Positions 1-6,432 of a stretch of 9,033 nt of DNA are shown piece after piece. This stretch comes from VBKO01 sp036393835. GTDB taxonomy: Bacteria; Myxococcota; Myxococcia; Myxococcales; 40CM-4-68-19. Position numbers and translations under genes: made by a program. Within the stretch, counting starts at the first letter, position 1; every line of letters begins with the position of its first letter. Where the stretch lies: positions 1-9,033 of the forward strand of contig DASWGI010000379.1 in the NCBI GenBank assembly GCA_036393835.1, read 5' to 3'. Under the pieces are notes generated by a model. That model saw only the letters and a list, made by a program, of their open reading frames with translations. It was not told the origin of the DNA and did not search any database.

Positions 1-317
1 TAGAAGCCGTCCTCGGTGCTGGGGCCGATGGTGACCTGGGTCCCCGGGAAGAGGCGCTGCACCACGCTGGCCATGATGTGCGCGGCGTCGTGGCGGATGA
101 GGTCCAGCCCTTCCCGGCTCTTGCTGGTGAAGACGGTGAGCTTGCCGCTGCGGGTGAGCGGGCGGGACAGGTCCAGCTCCTCGTCGTCCAGCTTGGCGAA
201 GAGCGCCGCGCGGGCGAGGCCCGAGCCGATCTGCTGCTTGACGAAATCGGCGACGGTGGTGCCGGCCGGCACCTGCTTCTGCGATCCGTCGGGGAGCGTG
301 ATGCTGAGATCCGGCAT
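1..317 (-). CDS. thrS: Threonyl-tRNA synthetase, N-terminal part (cut by window edge)
   Basis: Threonyl-tRNA synthetase charges tRNA-Thr with threonine in the cytoplasm. Only the first 105 codons are present; the gene continues beyond base 1. Residues 1-63 form a TGS domain (begins MPDLSITLPDGS, with VPAGTTVADF at 17-26). From about residue 70 the start of the second additional (editing) domain follows: IRHDAAHIMA places His76 and His80 in the HxxxH metal-site motif used to remove mischarged serine. The visible part ends in FPGTQVTIGPSTEDGF, a stretch very characteristic of ThrRS. The ATG at 317 gives the normal TGS start, and no alternative start lies in frame just upstream. No clear Shine-Dalgarno precedes it, while a TTGACA box is close by. 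It is divergent from the S9 peptidase gene. The family assignment is firm; the catalytic and anticodon-binding domains are outside the window. Confidence 0.95.
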   Translation of the reverse strand, partial: MPDLSITLPDGSQKQVPAGTTVADFVKQQIGSGLARAALFAKLDDEELDLSRPLTRSGKLTVFTSKSREGLDLIRHDAAHIMASVVQRLFPGTQVTIGPSTEDGF

Positions 318-326
318 GGTCTGCGG

Positions 327-355
327 GAGGTAGGCGAGCGGCAGGGCAGTGTCAA
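327..355 (-). promoter_or_regulatory. Possible sigma-70-type promoter of thrS
   Basis: On the minus strand a perfect TTGACA (350-355) is followed by a 17-base spacer and TACCTC (327-332). The second hexamer is a poor match to TATAAT; only the first two bases fit. If used, transcription would start about 2-3 bases before the thrS ATG, giving a nearly leaderless mRNA. That would fit the absence of a Shine-Dalgarno, but the -10 match is weak and chance is possible. Confidence 0.35.
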
Positions 356-426
356 GCGAGGTCCGACCGCGGGCAGCCGGGCGCCGGCCTCCCTTGTGGC
401 GGCGGTGCGCGCGGTGTAGGTACGCG

Positions 427-443
427 TCCTCCTGCCAGGAGGA
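427..443 (+). promoter_or_regulatory. Inverted repeat burying the peptidase ribosome binding site
   Basis: TCCTCCTG (427-434) and CAGGAGGA (436-443) are perfect reverse complements around one central base. In RNA this can fold as a six-pair UCCUCC/GGAGGA stem with a five-base loop. The right arm is the Shine-Dalgarno itself (AGGAGGAG, 437-444, five bases before the ATG at 450), so the left arm is an exact anti-Shine-Dalgarno. This could limit translation until the hairpin is opened. The repeat is directly visible; a regulatory role is inferred. Confidence 0.5.
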
Positions 444-449
444 GATCGC

Positions 450-2375
450 ATGCGCATCATCTCCGTTCGCCGGGCGAGCGCCGGCCTTCTCCTGGTGCTC
501 GCATCCGCGTCAGCCGCCTCCGCCGCGACGCCGGCCAGGCATGCACCCCGGCAGTACACCATCGACCAGTTCATGGCCGTCATCCGGGTCGCGGGCGCCT
601 CGTTCTCGCCGAACGAGAAGCGCATCCTGTTCTCCTCCAACCAGAGCGGCATCTTCAACGCGTACTCCGTGCCGGTGGCCGGCGGGAGCGCCGCGCAGCT
701 GACCCGGTCGACGACCGATACCACGTATGCCGTGAGCTATTTCCCCGCCGACGAGAGGATCCTCTACACGCGCGACAGCGGCGGCGACGAGAACAACCAC
801 CTGTACGTGCGGGCCAGGGACGGCAAGGAGCAGGACCTGACGCCGGCCGCGGAGAGCAAAAAGCTCAAGGCGGCCTTCGTCCGCTGGAGCGGCGACGACC
901 GGTCCTTCTTCGTGCGCACGAACGAGCGGGATCCGCGCCTCTTCGACCTATACCGCTATGACGCCGCGAGCTATGGGCGGACGCTCTTGTTCCAGAACGA
1001 CAAAGGCTTCGAGATCGGCGACGTCTCGCGCGACGGGCGCTGGGTCGCGCTCGACAAGCCGAACACCAACCTGGACGCCGACCTCTTCCTGTACTCGGTG
1101 GAAGCGAAGGAGCTGAAGCACCTGACTCCGCACCAGGGCCAGGTCTTATTCTCGACGGCGGCTTTCGATCCCGCAGCGACGGCCCTCTACTTCCTCACCG
1201 ACGAAGGACGGGAGTTCAAGTCCGTGCGCCGGTACCTCTTCGCCACCGGCAAGTTCGAGGACGTGGAGAAAGCGGCCTGGGACGTGCTGTACACGGGCTT
1301 CTCGTGGAACGGGAAGTACCGCTACACGGCGACCAACGAGGACGCTCGCACGGTGATCAAGGTGGTCGACGCGAAGACGGGCGCCGCGGTGCAGCTCCCC
1401 AGGCTGCCCGAGGGCGACGTCACTTCCGTCGCCTTCTCCCGGAGCGAAAATCTAATGGCGTTCTACCTGACCGGCGATCGCGCGCCGGCGAACCTGCACG
1501 TCCTCGATCTGCGCACCGGGAAGGTGACTCGCCTCACCGACACGCTCAGCAAGGACATCGATCCGCAGGACCTGGTGGACGCGCAGGTCGTGCGGTTCAA
1601 GTCGTTCGATGCGATGGAAGTCCCCAACCTGCTGCTCAAGCCCCACCAGTCGTCGCCCGACGCGAAAGCGCCGGCGCTGGTGTGGGTGCACGGCGGGCCG
1701 GGCGGGCAGACTCGCAAGGGCTATAGCGCGCTGATGCAGTACCTCGCCAACCACGGATACGTGATCCTCGGAATCAACAACCGCGGGTCGTCCGGGTATG
1801 GAAAGACGTTCTACGCCGCGGACGATCGCAAGCATGGCCGCGAGCCGCTCTGGGATTGCGTCGAGGGCAAGAAGTACCTGGCCTCGCTGCCCTATGTCGA
1901 TCCCGCGCGCATCGGCATCATCGGCGGCAGCTACGGCGGTTACATGGTGCTCGCCGCGCTCGCCTTCCAGCCGCAGGAGTTCCAGGCCGGCGTGGACATC
2001 TTCGGCGTCGCCAACTGGGTGCGGACGCTGGAGAGCATTCCGCCCTACTGGGAGTCGTACCGCCAGGCGCTCTACCAGGAGATCGGCGACCCCAAGAAGG
2101 ACCTCGAGCAACTGAAGGCCATCTCGCCGCTCTTCCACGCCGACCGCATCCGCAAGCCCCTGCTCGTGCTGCAGGGCGCGAACGATCCGCGGGTCATCAA
2201 GCCGGAATCGGACGACATCGTCGCCGAAGTGCGGAAGAACGGCGTCCCGGTGGAGTACGTGGTGTTCCCCGACGAGGGGCACGGCTTCACCAAGAAGGCG
2301 AACGAGATCCGCGCCTGGTCCACGGTGCTCCGGTTCCTCGACGAGCATCTGAAGAAGGAAAAGGGCGTGAACTGA
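450..2375 (+). CDS. Exported S9-family serine peptidase (prolyl oligopeptidase / DPP-like)
   Basis: This is probably a periplasmic or secreted serine peptidase cleaving peptides, as is usual for family S9. The 641 residues begin with a signal peptide: MRIISVRR, a hydrophobic stretch at about 11-25, and a likely cut after ASA (23-25). Residues about 45-385 hold repeated blade-like segments (FSPNEKRILFSS, LYFLTDEG, VAFSRSENLMAFYL) of a TolB/DPP-type beta-propeller that gates substrate entry. The alpha/beta-hydrolase domain follows, with HGGPGG (His414 onward, oxyanion region) and the nucleophile in GGSYGGY (Ser494). The charge-relay Asp579 lies in GANDPRV and His611 in DEGHGF. The triad is complete and the length is normal for the family. 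The start is fixed by AGGAGGAG five bases upstream. The exact specificity (dipeptidyl, acylaminoacyl or oligo-peptidase) cannot be read from the sequence. It converges with the next gene, with 9 bases between stop codons. Confidence 0.92.
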   Translation: MRIISVRRASAGLLLVLASASAASAATPARHAPRQYTIDQFMAVIRVAGASFSPNEKRILFSSNQSGIFNAYSVPVAGGSAAQLTRSTTDTTYAVSYFPADERILYTRDSGGDENNHLYVRARDGKEQDLTPAAESKKLKAAFVRWSGDDRSFFVRTNERDPRLFDLYRYDAASYGRTLLFQNDKGFEIGDVSRDGRWVALDKPNTNLDADLFLYSVEAKELKHLTPHQGQVLFSTAAFDPAATALYFLTDEGREFKSVRRYLFATGKFEDVEKAAWDVLYTGFSWNGKYRYTATNEDARTVIKVVDAKTGAAVQLPRLPEGDVTSVAFSRSENLMAFYLTGDRAPANLHVLDLRTGKVTRLTDTLSKDIDPQDLVDAQVVRFKSFDAMEVPNLLLKPHQSSPDAKAPALVWVHGGPGGQTRKGYSALMQYLANHGYVILGINNRGSSGYGKTFYAADDRKHGREPLWDCVEGKKYLASLPYVDPARIGIIGGSYGGYMVLAALAFQPQEFQAGVDIFGVANWVRTLESIPPYWESYRQALYQEIGDPKKDLEQLKAISPLFHADRIRKPLLVLQGANDPRVIKPESDDIVAEVRKNGVPVEYVVFPDEGHGFTKKANEIRAWSTVLRFLDEHLKKEKGVN

Positions 2376-2379
2376 CCGC

Positions 2380-2392
2380 GGCGCTCAGCGCC
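2380..2392. other. Small hairpin at the junction of two convergent genes
   Basis: GGCGCTCAGCGCC is a perfect inverted repeat: six-base arms, one central base. It overlaps the stop codon of the leftward gene (2385-2387) and lies just past the peptidase stop. No T-run flanks it on either side, so it does not look like an ordinary intrinsic terminator. It could slow polymerase in both directions or be chance in GC-rich DNA. Confidence 0.3.
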
Positions 2393-3143
2393 AGGTGCCG
2401 TCGAGCGCAGGCTCCAGCGGGTGCTCGCGCGGGTCGAGGCGAAGGTCCCGAAGCAGATCGAGGCGCTCGGACTGCGCCTCCAGATGGATGCCCAGCTCGG
2501 CCTCGACGTCGTCGGACGCCCCGATCAGCACCAGCTCGAGGCCGGCCACGTCGAGGAGGTCCGGATCGAGCGGAGCGAACTTCCGGCCGCGGAACTTCGC
2601 GCGCATCCAGTCGGGCAGCGGCTCGACGTGCGGCGGGCGGCGGCCGAGCTTCGGCGGCGCTTCCGGATTGAAGGCGGCTACGATGTAGCTCGCCTCCGGC
2701 AGGATACGCAGGGCACGCTGCACCTCTCCGGGGCGGCGCGGCAGCTCCAGGCGATAGGCGAGATGCGCGTGATCGCCGTGGCGCGCCAGCGCGTAGACGC
2801 CCTCGCCCGCCGCCCGCGCAGGAGGCTGCACGCGCGGGCCTCGCGTCTTCGTCTCGTACTCGATTCGCCCCAGGTCCTCGAAAAGTTCCCCGGGCGTCTC
2901 GCAGACTCGCTCGATCTCCGCCCAGAACCGCTGCCGCCGCGTCTCGGGCATCCGCTTGCGTCCGACGAGCAGCCGCCGGTACGCCTGCTTGCCGCGCGGA
3001 GACAGCACGACGTGGAGCCGCTGAACGTCGCGAGGTCCCGCGACTCGCTCGTCCACCTCGAAGGGCGGCTCAGGGCGCGGGCGCACGCGGGGCGTGTAGA
3101 GGAAGTACAGATCGCCCTGCTCTAGCAGCGCCACCTCGGCCAT
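2385..3143 (-). CDS. Conserved-looking protein of unknown function
   Basis: I cannot assign a function. The 252-residue product has no signal peptide or membrane segment, so it is probably cytoplasmic. It starts MAEVALLEQGDLYFLYTPRV, followed by a VQRLHVVLSPRGKQAYRRLLVGRKRMP segment (about 40-66). Further blocks are YETKTRG (96-102), GEGVYALARHGDHAHLAYRLELP (about 113-135), GEVQRALRILPEASYIVAAFNP (about 139-160) and LLDVAGLELVLIGASDDVEAELGI (about 196-219). I recall a family of uncharacterised bacterial proteins with this same order of blocks (GDLYFLY, VGRKR, YETKTRG, GDH.HLAY, LIGAS), but I cannot name it. The RHGDHAH cluster (121-127) might bind a metal. I prefer the ATG at 3143 over an in-frame ATG at 3215, because the first block begins here and the extra residues look like random coding. 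The Shine-Dalgarno is weak. The gene faces the S9 peptidase gene tail to tail. Confidence 0.75.
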   Translation of the reverse strand: MAEVALLEQGDLYFLYTPRVRPRPEPPFEVDERVAGPRDVQRLHVVLSPRGKQAYRRLLVGRKRMPETRRQRFWAEIERVCETPGELFEDLGRIEYETKTRGPRVQPPARAAGEGVYALARHGDHAHLAYRLELPRRPGEVQRALRILPEASYIVAAFNPEAPPKLGRRPPHVEPLPDWMRAKFRGRKFAPLDPDLLDVAGLELVLIGASDDVEAELGIHLEAQSERLDLLRDLRLDPREHPLEPALDGTWR

Positions 3144-3405
3144 TCCAGCAAGTCTATCCTCGAGCGGTCCAGCTCGCCCCAGGGCGGGACGCAGTACGTT
3201 AGAGGCGCCGCGCACAGGAACATTGGTGCGCCCTCGGTACGTTGTGCCGGCTCTATCGTACGGACTGTCATTTCGGGCTTCCTTCCTGAACGCGTTGAAG
3301 GTTCAACACCGTCGGGTTCAAGTTCCTCGGCACGCTCTGCGGCGTCCTCGGGCCGACCTTCGGCGACACTGTCCGCCAGGTGATGGCCAGTTCCTGAGCG
3401 TCGCC
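3144..3405. other. Intergenic stretch without a convincing gene
   Basis: This 262-base stretch lies between two leftward genes and should contain the promoter of the 2385-3143 gene, but I find no good -35/-10 pair. It is less GC-biased than its neighbours. It holds an inverted repeat GTTGAA-GG-TTCAAC (3294-3307) followed by a second GGTTCAA (3315-3321). It also holds a short protein-like open frame on the plus strand (separate entry). No clear terminator for the gene ending at 3406 is visible; a weak GGCG/CGCC hairpin without a T-run lies near 3360-3378. Confidence 0.45.
3302..3397 (+). pseudogene. Possible remnant: C-terminal tail of a lost gene
   Basis: A 31-codon frame ends at TGA 3395-3397 and reads FNTVGFKFLGTLCGVLG, then PTFGDTVRQVMASS. 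Its composition (Phe, Gly, Leu, Val, ending in an amphipathic stretch) looks more like real protein than the other frames here. A stop codon (TGA, 3296-3298) lies two codons before it, and no ATG or GTG with a ribosome binding site opens it. It may be the tail of a decayed rightward gene. I recognise no family, and chance is quite possible. Confidence 0.15.
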
Positions 3406-3981
3406 TCAACGGCGCGGCTGCACCGGGCAGGTCCCGTTCGCCGAGCGGGTCAGGTCGTTCGCGATCGCGCCGAGCAGCGTGCGCCCCAGCGCGGAATCGC
3501 TTTCCCCCGCGAGGAGGCCGGCGACGCGGCCGAGGCTTCCCGGCGTCACGACCACAAGGCGCGTCACGACCTCGACCTCGTACGCGCGGGGATCGTCGGC
3601 TTCTCCCAGCGAGAGGGCGATGCGCTCCAGCGAGACGTGCTCCGGATCGGGCAGCGCGCGCCCATCCAGCTCGAAGGCGCCGCGCTCCTCCGACCAGATC
3701 AGCGGAAGCTCGCGCGTCGTGGCGGCGACGACGCGCCCGAACCAGAGCTGGCGGCGGCGCACGACTGAGGCTTCCATCGTGAGCCGGCCGGAGAGCCCGA
3801 GCTTCACGATGCGCAACAGCTCCCGGTCGAGCAGCCCGTGCATGGTCGCGTCGACGAGCATTCGGGTCCCGGCCAGCACCGCCTTGCAGGCCACCTCCTG
3901 CGCCTTCGCCGCTCCGGCGAGCAGCAGGAGCACCACCGCCAGCCTTCGCCGATCGAGGAGCAGCGTCCAGAGCCGGCTCAC
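3406..3981 (-). CDS. Small exported protein, possibly DUF4390-like
   Basis: The 191-residue product carries a signal peptide: positive residues at 11-13, hydrophobic 14-22, likely cut after AKA (25-27). It is therefore probably periplasmic or attached to the envelope. The mature part is rich in beta-like alternation (GLLDRELLRIVKLGLSGRLTMEASVVRRR, about 49-77, then LWFGRVVAATTRELPLIW). A helical C-terminus follows, with two cysteines in all (Cys32 and Cys185) that could pair. Its overall plan resembles DUF4390 proteins, which in some betaproteobacteria sit next to ntrY/ntrX; I have not verified this by alignment. It starts with GTG at 3981, and the GTG shares two bases with the TGA of the Omp85-like gene (GTGA), so translation is probably coupled. 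It lacks its own Shine-Dalgarno. An accessory role for the outer-membrane protein is inferred from this coupling. Confidence 0.75.
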   Translation of the reverse strand: MSRLWTLLLDRRRLAVVLLLLAGAAKAQEVACKAVLAGTRMLVDATMHGLLDRELLRIVKLGLSGRLTMEASVVRRRQLWFGRVVAATTRELPLIWSEERGAFELDGRALPDPEHVSLERIALSLGEADDPRAYEVEVVTRLVVVTPGSLGRVAGLLAGESDSALGRTLLGAIANDLTRSANGTCPVQPRR

Positions 3982-6317
3982 AGCGGCACCGAGAAGAGGA
4001 TGCGGAAATCGGGAGCGAGCTTCGCCCGGCCGTCGAGGCGCCACGCCGCCTCGGCGCAGGTGCTCTTGTTCGCGAAGCAGAGCAGCGCTCCCGCCGAGGG
4101 CTTCGGATCCAGCCAGCCGGTGCCGGCTCGATGGACGGAGCCCAGGTCGAGGAATGCCCCGAAATGGCGCCCCTCGAGCTGCAGCGTCCCGAGCAGCGAG
4201 GCGTTCCCGCGGAACTCCTTGAAGTCGTATCCGCGCAGCGCCGTCCAGCCGCCGAGCCCCTCCTGTTTCTGCAGCGGCAGGTCGCGCCCGCCTGCGCCGC
4301 GCAGGCGCAGCGTGAGCGTGTTGTAACGCCCGGTCTCGACCGTCAGGAAGGTATCGCTCACGACGCGGGTGAACTCGAAGATGCCCCCCAGGGAGCGGTC
4401 GGCCACCTCGAGGGTATCGACGGTCCGCAGCCCGACGGTCCACGGCTCGGACTCGACCACCGACGTCTCCGAGTTGCGCCACATCGAGCCGACCCGATGG
4501 AGCGGCACCTTCTCGCTGCGGTACTCGAGCCGGAACACTGCCGATCCCATCTCGCCTTCGTCGACCGGCGCCGAGCCGTAGCGCACCTCGCCGCTGTTGA
4601 AGACGCTCCAAACGCCGCGAGGGACATCGAGCGGAGCGTACCTGTCGCGCCGGTACTCGGCCCCGAGCGTGAGCACCTCGAAGAGATGGATGGTGGCGAA
4701 GGCGGCGAATCCGCTCCGCCGGTAGTACTCGCGGTCGGCGCGGTTCAAGAGCGCCGAGTAAAAGTACGAGTCGATCCGCGAGATGCGCCACCGGTCGGCC
4801 GTGTCGGTCAGCGTGTGGATCTGCCCGCCCAGCTCGGCGATCCCGAGCGCGGGGATGCGGACGCGCGAGCCGAGCAGCCAGTCGACGCGCTCCTGCGCAT
4901 TGAGCCGCTCGAGAAACGTGCCGCCCGTCGCGTCTTGGCTCGGACGGCGCGTGTTGATGTTCGCCGCGCCGTCGAGCATCAAGTGCGCGCGGTCGCCGGG
5001 ATCGTAGATGGTGAGGGTCGCCGCCAGGCCCGGGGCGAAACCGGTCACCGGGGTGTGGCGCAAGAGCTCCACCCATTGCACGGTGACACGGACCTTCTCG
5101 CTGCGCAGGTAGACGACGAGCGTATCGCCCTCGAAGCCGTACCAGGCGCCCCGGCGCACGAGCTTGGCGAGATGCCACCGCGTCCGGACACGGTTCGCGA
5201 CGTCATCGTCGAAGTCGTCGAAGAGATACTCGCGGACGTCCGAGCTCCGGTGCCGCGGCTCGTTGGCATCATCCCCCTCGGCGTCGTCGCCGGGCGGTGG
5301 CGGGCGCGAGTCGAGCGGCAGCTCGGAGCGGAACTCCACCCCGCCGTCGGGGCGCGCATCGAGCCGGAGGACGGGAGCGGGAAGAGACCGGCGGCGGCCA
5401 CGGTCGGGCCGCAAGAACGGCCATCGGCGCTGGACCCGCTCGAGGCCATTGTACAGCTCGCCGGTGGAGAAGACGTCGCCGCGCCGGATGCCCAGCTCCG
5501 CCTCGACCTCGCGGGCGATGTGCGCATCGACCCCGCGCACTTCGACACCGCCGACGCGTCCCTCGTCCACGTCGACCAGGAGCTCTCCGGCCGGCGTCAG
5601 CTCGCCGTGGAGGCGTGCCAGCGGATAGCCCCGCGTCCGCAGGTAGCGCATCACACGCCCGAGCGCCGTCCGCAGTCCCTGCCAGAGCACGCCGCCGCGC
5701 ACCTCTCCGTCCTCGACGCGAGCGAGCCACTCACGGGGAGGCAGCGGGGCCGGACACTCGCGGGTCCGGGCATCGCGCACTTCCCGCCTTTGCCTCTCGA
5801 TTTCGCGCCCCGCGGGCACCTCGAGCAGCCGGTCGAGCACGTCTTCCGTCCGGAACTCGGAGAGGCCGCGCACCTGCACGGACCGGATCTGCGGGTTCTC
5901 GGTCAGCGCGATGTCCAGCTCCGCCATCTCCTTGCCGGGCACCGTGCGGACCCGGGGCTCGACCGCAGAGAACAGCCCCGTCTGCGCCAGCCGGGCGACC
6001 AGGGCGATCGCTTCCTCCGTCGACAGTGGAAGCGAAGGCGGCCCGCCGACGACGTCCCAGAGGGCGTCGGCCGAGAACGAGCGCGCTCCCGAGAGGCGCA
6101 CCGAGCCGAGCTTGCGATCCTTCGCCGGCGGCCCGAGCGATCCGGAGAGGAGCGCGCCGGCGAGCACCTCGTCGCGCGAGGCGAGCCGCAGGCACTCTGC
6201 GCGATCGTCCGGCGTCTGCACGGCAACCGTCCGCGGGTGCCGGCCGGCGGCGGCCGGGCTGGCGAGCATCAGCGCGGAGAACAGCGGTCCGAGGCTCATG
6301 CGCAGCGCGGACGTCAT
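3978..6317 (-). CDS. Omp85/BamA-like outer-membrane protein with POTRA domains
   Basis: This is a likely outer-membrane barrel of the Omp85 superfamily, whose members insert or export proteins or lipids. The 779 residues begin with a signal peptide (hydrophobic 8-20, cut near AAA at 22-24). Three POTRA-like repeats follow at about 70-139 (GSVRLSGARSF ... LFSAVEPRV), 142-252 (RSVQVRGLSEFRTEDVLDRLL ... YLRTRGYPLARL) and 255-320 (GGVEVRGVDAHIAREVEAELGI). An Asp-rich linker (343-372, including DDFDDD) comes before an aromatic, strand-rich barrel. ALRGYDF near the end gives Arg695-Gly696-Tyr697, matching the conserved loop-6 RGY/RGF motif. The last residues, FRILFSVPL, end in Leu rather than the usual Phe or Trp. 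Two cysteines in LLCFANKSTCAEAA may pair. The start at 6317 is set by GGAGGAGG (6323-6330) five bases upstream and by the signal peptide. The gene lies under a predicted sigma-54 promoter. I would not call it BamA itself: essential bamA usually has five POTRAs and different neighbours. Confidence 0.85.
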   Translation of the reverse strand: MTSALRMSLGPLFSALMLASPAAAGRHPRTVAVQTPDDRAECLRLASRDEVLAGALLSGSLGPPAKDRKLGSVRLSGARSFSADALWDVVGGPPSLPLSTEEAIALVARLAQTGLFSAVEPRVRTVPGKEMAELDIALTENPQIRSVQVRGLSEFRTEDVLDRLLEVPAGREIERQRREVRDARTRECPAPLPPREWLARVEDGEVRGGVLWQGLRTALGRVMRYLRTRGYPLARLHGELTPAGELLVDVDEGRVGGVEVRGVDAHIAREVEAELGIRRGDVFSTGELYNGLERVQRRWPFLRPDRGRRRSLPAPVLRLDARPDGGVEFRSELPLDSRPPPPGDDAEGDDANEPRHRSSDVREYLFDDFDDDVANRVRTRWHLAKLVRRGAWYGFEGDTLVVYLRSEKVRVTVQWVELLRHTPVTGFAPGLAATLTIYDPGDRAHLMLDGAANINTRRPSQDATGGTFLERLNAQERVDWLLGSRVRIPALGIAELGGQIHTLTDTADRWRISRIDSYFYSALLNRADREYYRRSGFAAFATIHLFEVLTLGAEYRRDRYAPLDVPRGVWSVFNSGEVRYGSAPVDEGEMGSAVFRLEYRSEKVPLHRVGSMWRNSETSVVESEPWTVGLRTVDTLEVADRSLGGIFEFTRVVSDTFLTVETGRYNTLTLRLRGAGGRDLPLQKQEGLGGWTALRGYDFKEFRGNASLLGTLQLEGRHFGAFLDLGSVHRAGTGWLDPKPSAGALLCFANKSTCAEAAWRLDGRAKLAPDFRILFSVPL

Positions 6318-6322
6318 CGGGA

Positions 6323-6330
6323 CCTCCTCC
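6323..6330 (-). promoter_or_regulatory. Strong Shine-Dalgarno of the Omp85-like gene
   Basis: GGAGGAGG on the minus strand lies five bases before the ATG at 6317. It decides the start against an in-frame ATG at 6470, which would overlap the preceding gene and add residues with no signal-peptide character. Confidence 0.8.
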
Positions 6331-6343
6331 GCTGCGCTCGTAG

Positions 6344-6359
6344 AGCACGTGCCGGGCCA
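6344..6359 (-). promoter_or_regulatory. Predicted sigma-54 (-24/-12) promoter
   Basis: The minus strand reads TGGCCCGGCACGTGCT. Against the sigma-54 consensus TGGCACG-N4-TTGCW it matches 10 of 12 defined positions. The invariant GG and GC are exactly ten bases apart. The predicted transcription start is near 6333, leaving a leader of about 16 bases that is mostly the Shine-Dalgarno of the Omp85-like gene. The nearest upstream gene encodes a sigma-54 activator, and paired dyads lie at enhancer distance. Confidence 0.65.
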
Positions 6360-6412
6360 GCCATCCCGCGCGCGCAAGCTCGCGAAATCGCGATCGCCCG
6401 CGCAGCCGGGCC

Positions 6413-6429
6413 GATGTGGCCGCGACATC
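6413..6429 (-). promoter_or_regulatory. Predicted activator-binding dyad, promoter-proximal copy
   Basis: The minus strand reads GATGTCGCGGCCACATC: 6-base arms (five of six pairs match, plus an outer C/G pair) around a five-base spacer. Its centre at 6421 is about 88 bases upstream of the predicted sigma-54 start. It has the same 17-bp arm-spacer-arm plan as NtrC-class enhancer sites. Confidence 0.5.
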
Positions 6430-6432
6430 GCG

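Larger units (their letters stand above)
318..449. other. Divergent intergenic region between thrS and the S9 peptidase gene
   Basis: These 132 bases carry the upstream signals of both flanking genes. They contain the TTGACA box facing thrS and the inverted repeat with the ribosome binding site facing the peptidase. For the peptidase I see no convincing -35/-10 pair; TTGTGG near 374 followed by TAGGTA is too weak to call. I see no short gene. Confidence 0.6.

Noticed and set aside
2421..3125. A 234-codon plus-strand frame
   Set aside because: It is the mirror of the 2385-3143 gene, whose minus-strand product has ordered protein-like blocks; this one is Arg-rich noise.
3122..3271. Small minus-strand frame starting ATG at 3271 with GGAAGG upstream
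   Set aside because: The 50-residue product is low in structure, overlaps the start of the next gene, and resembles nothing I know. The Shine-Dalgarno-like stretch is nine bases away.
3294..3330. Two GGTTCAA stretches resembling a tRNA T-loop
   Set aside because: The flanking bases do not form a five-pair T stem, and no acceptor, D or anticodon arm can be folded around them.
3372..3387. A second -24/-12-like string on the minus strand (TGGCCATCACCTGGCG)
   Set aside because: GG and GC spacing fits, but only about 7 of 12 positions match, and no dyads lie upstream.
3982..5178. Upstream 399 codons of the frame that holds the small exported protein
   Set aside because: They overlap the Omp85-like gene in another frame and read as Arg/Ala-rich noise. 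The signal peptide and the GTG at 3981 mark the true start.
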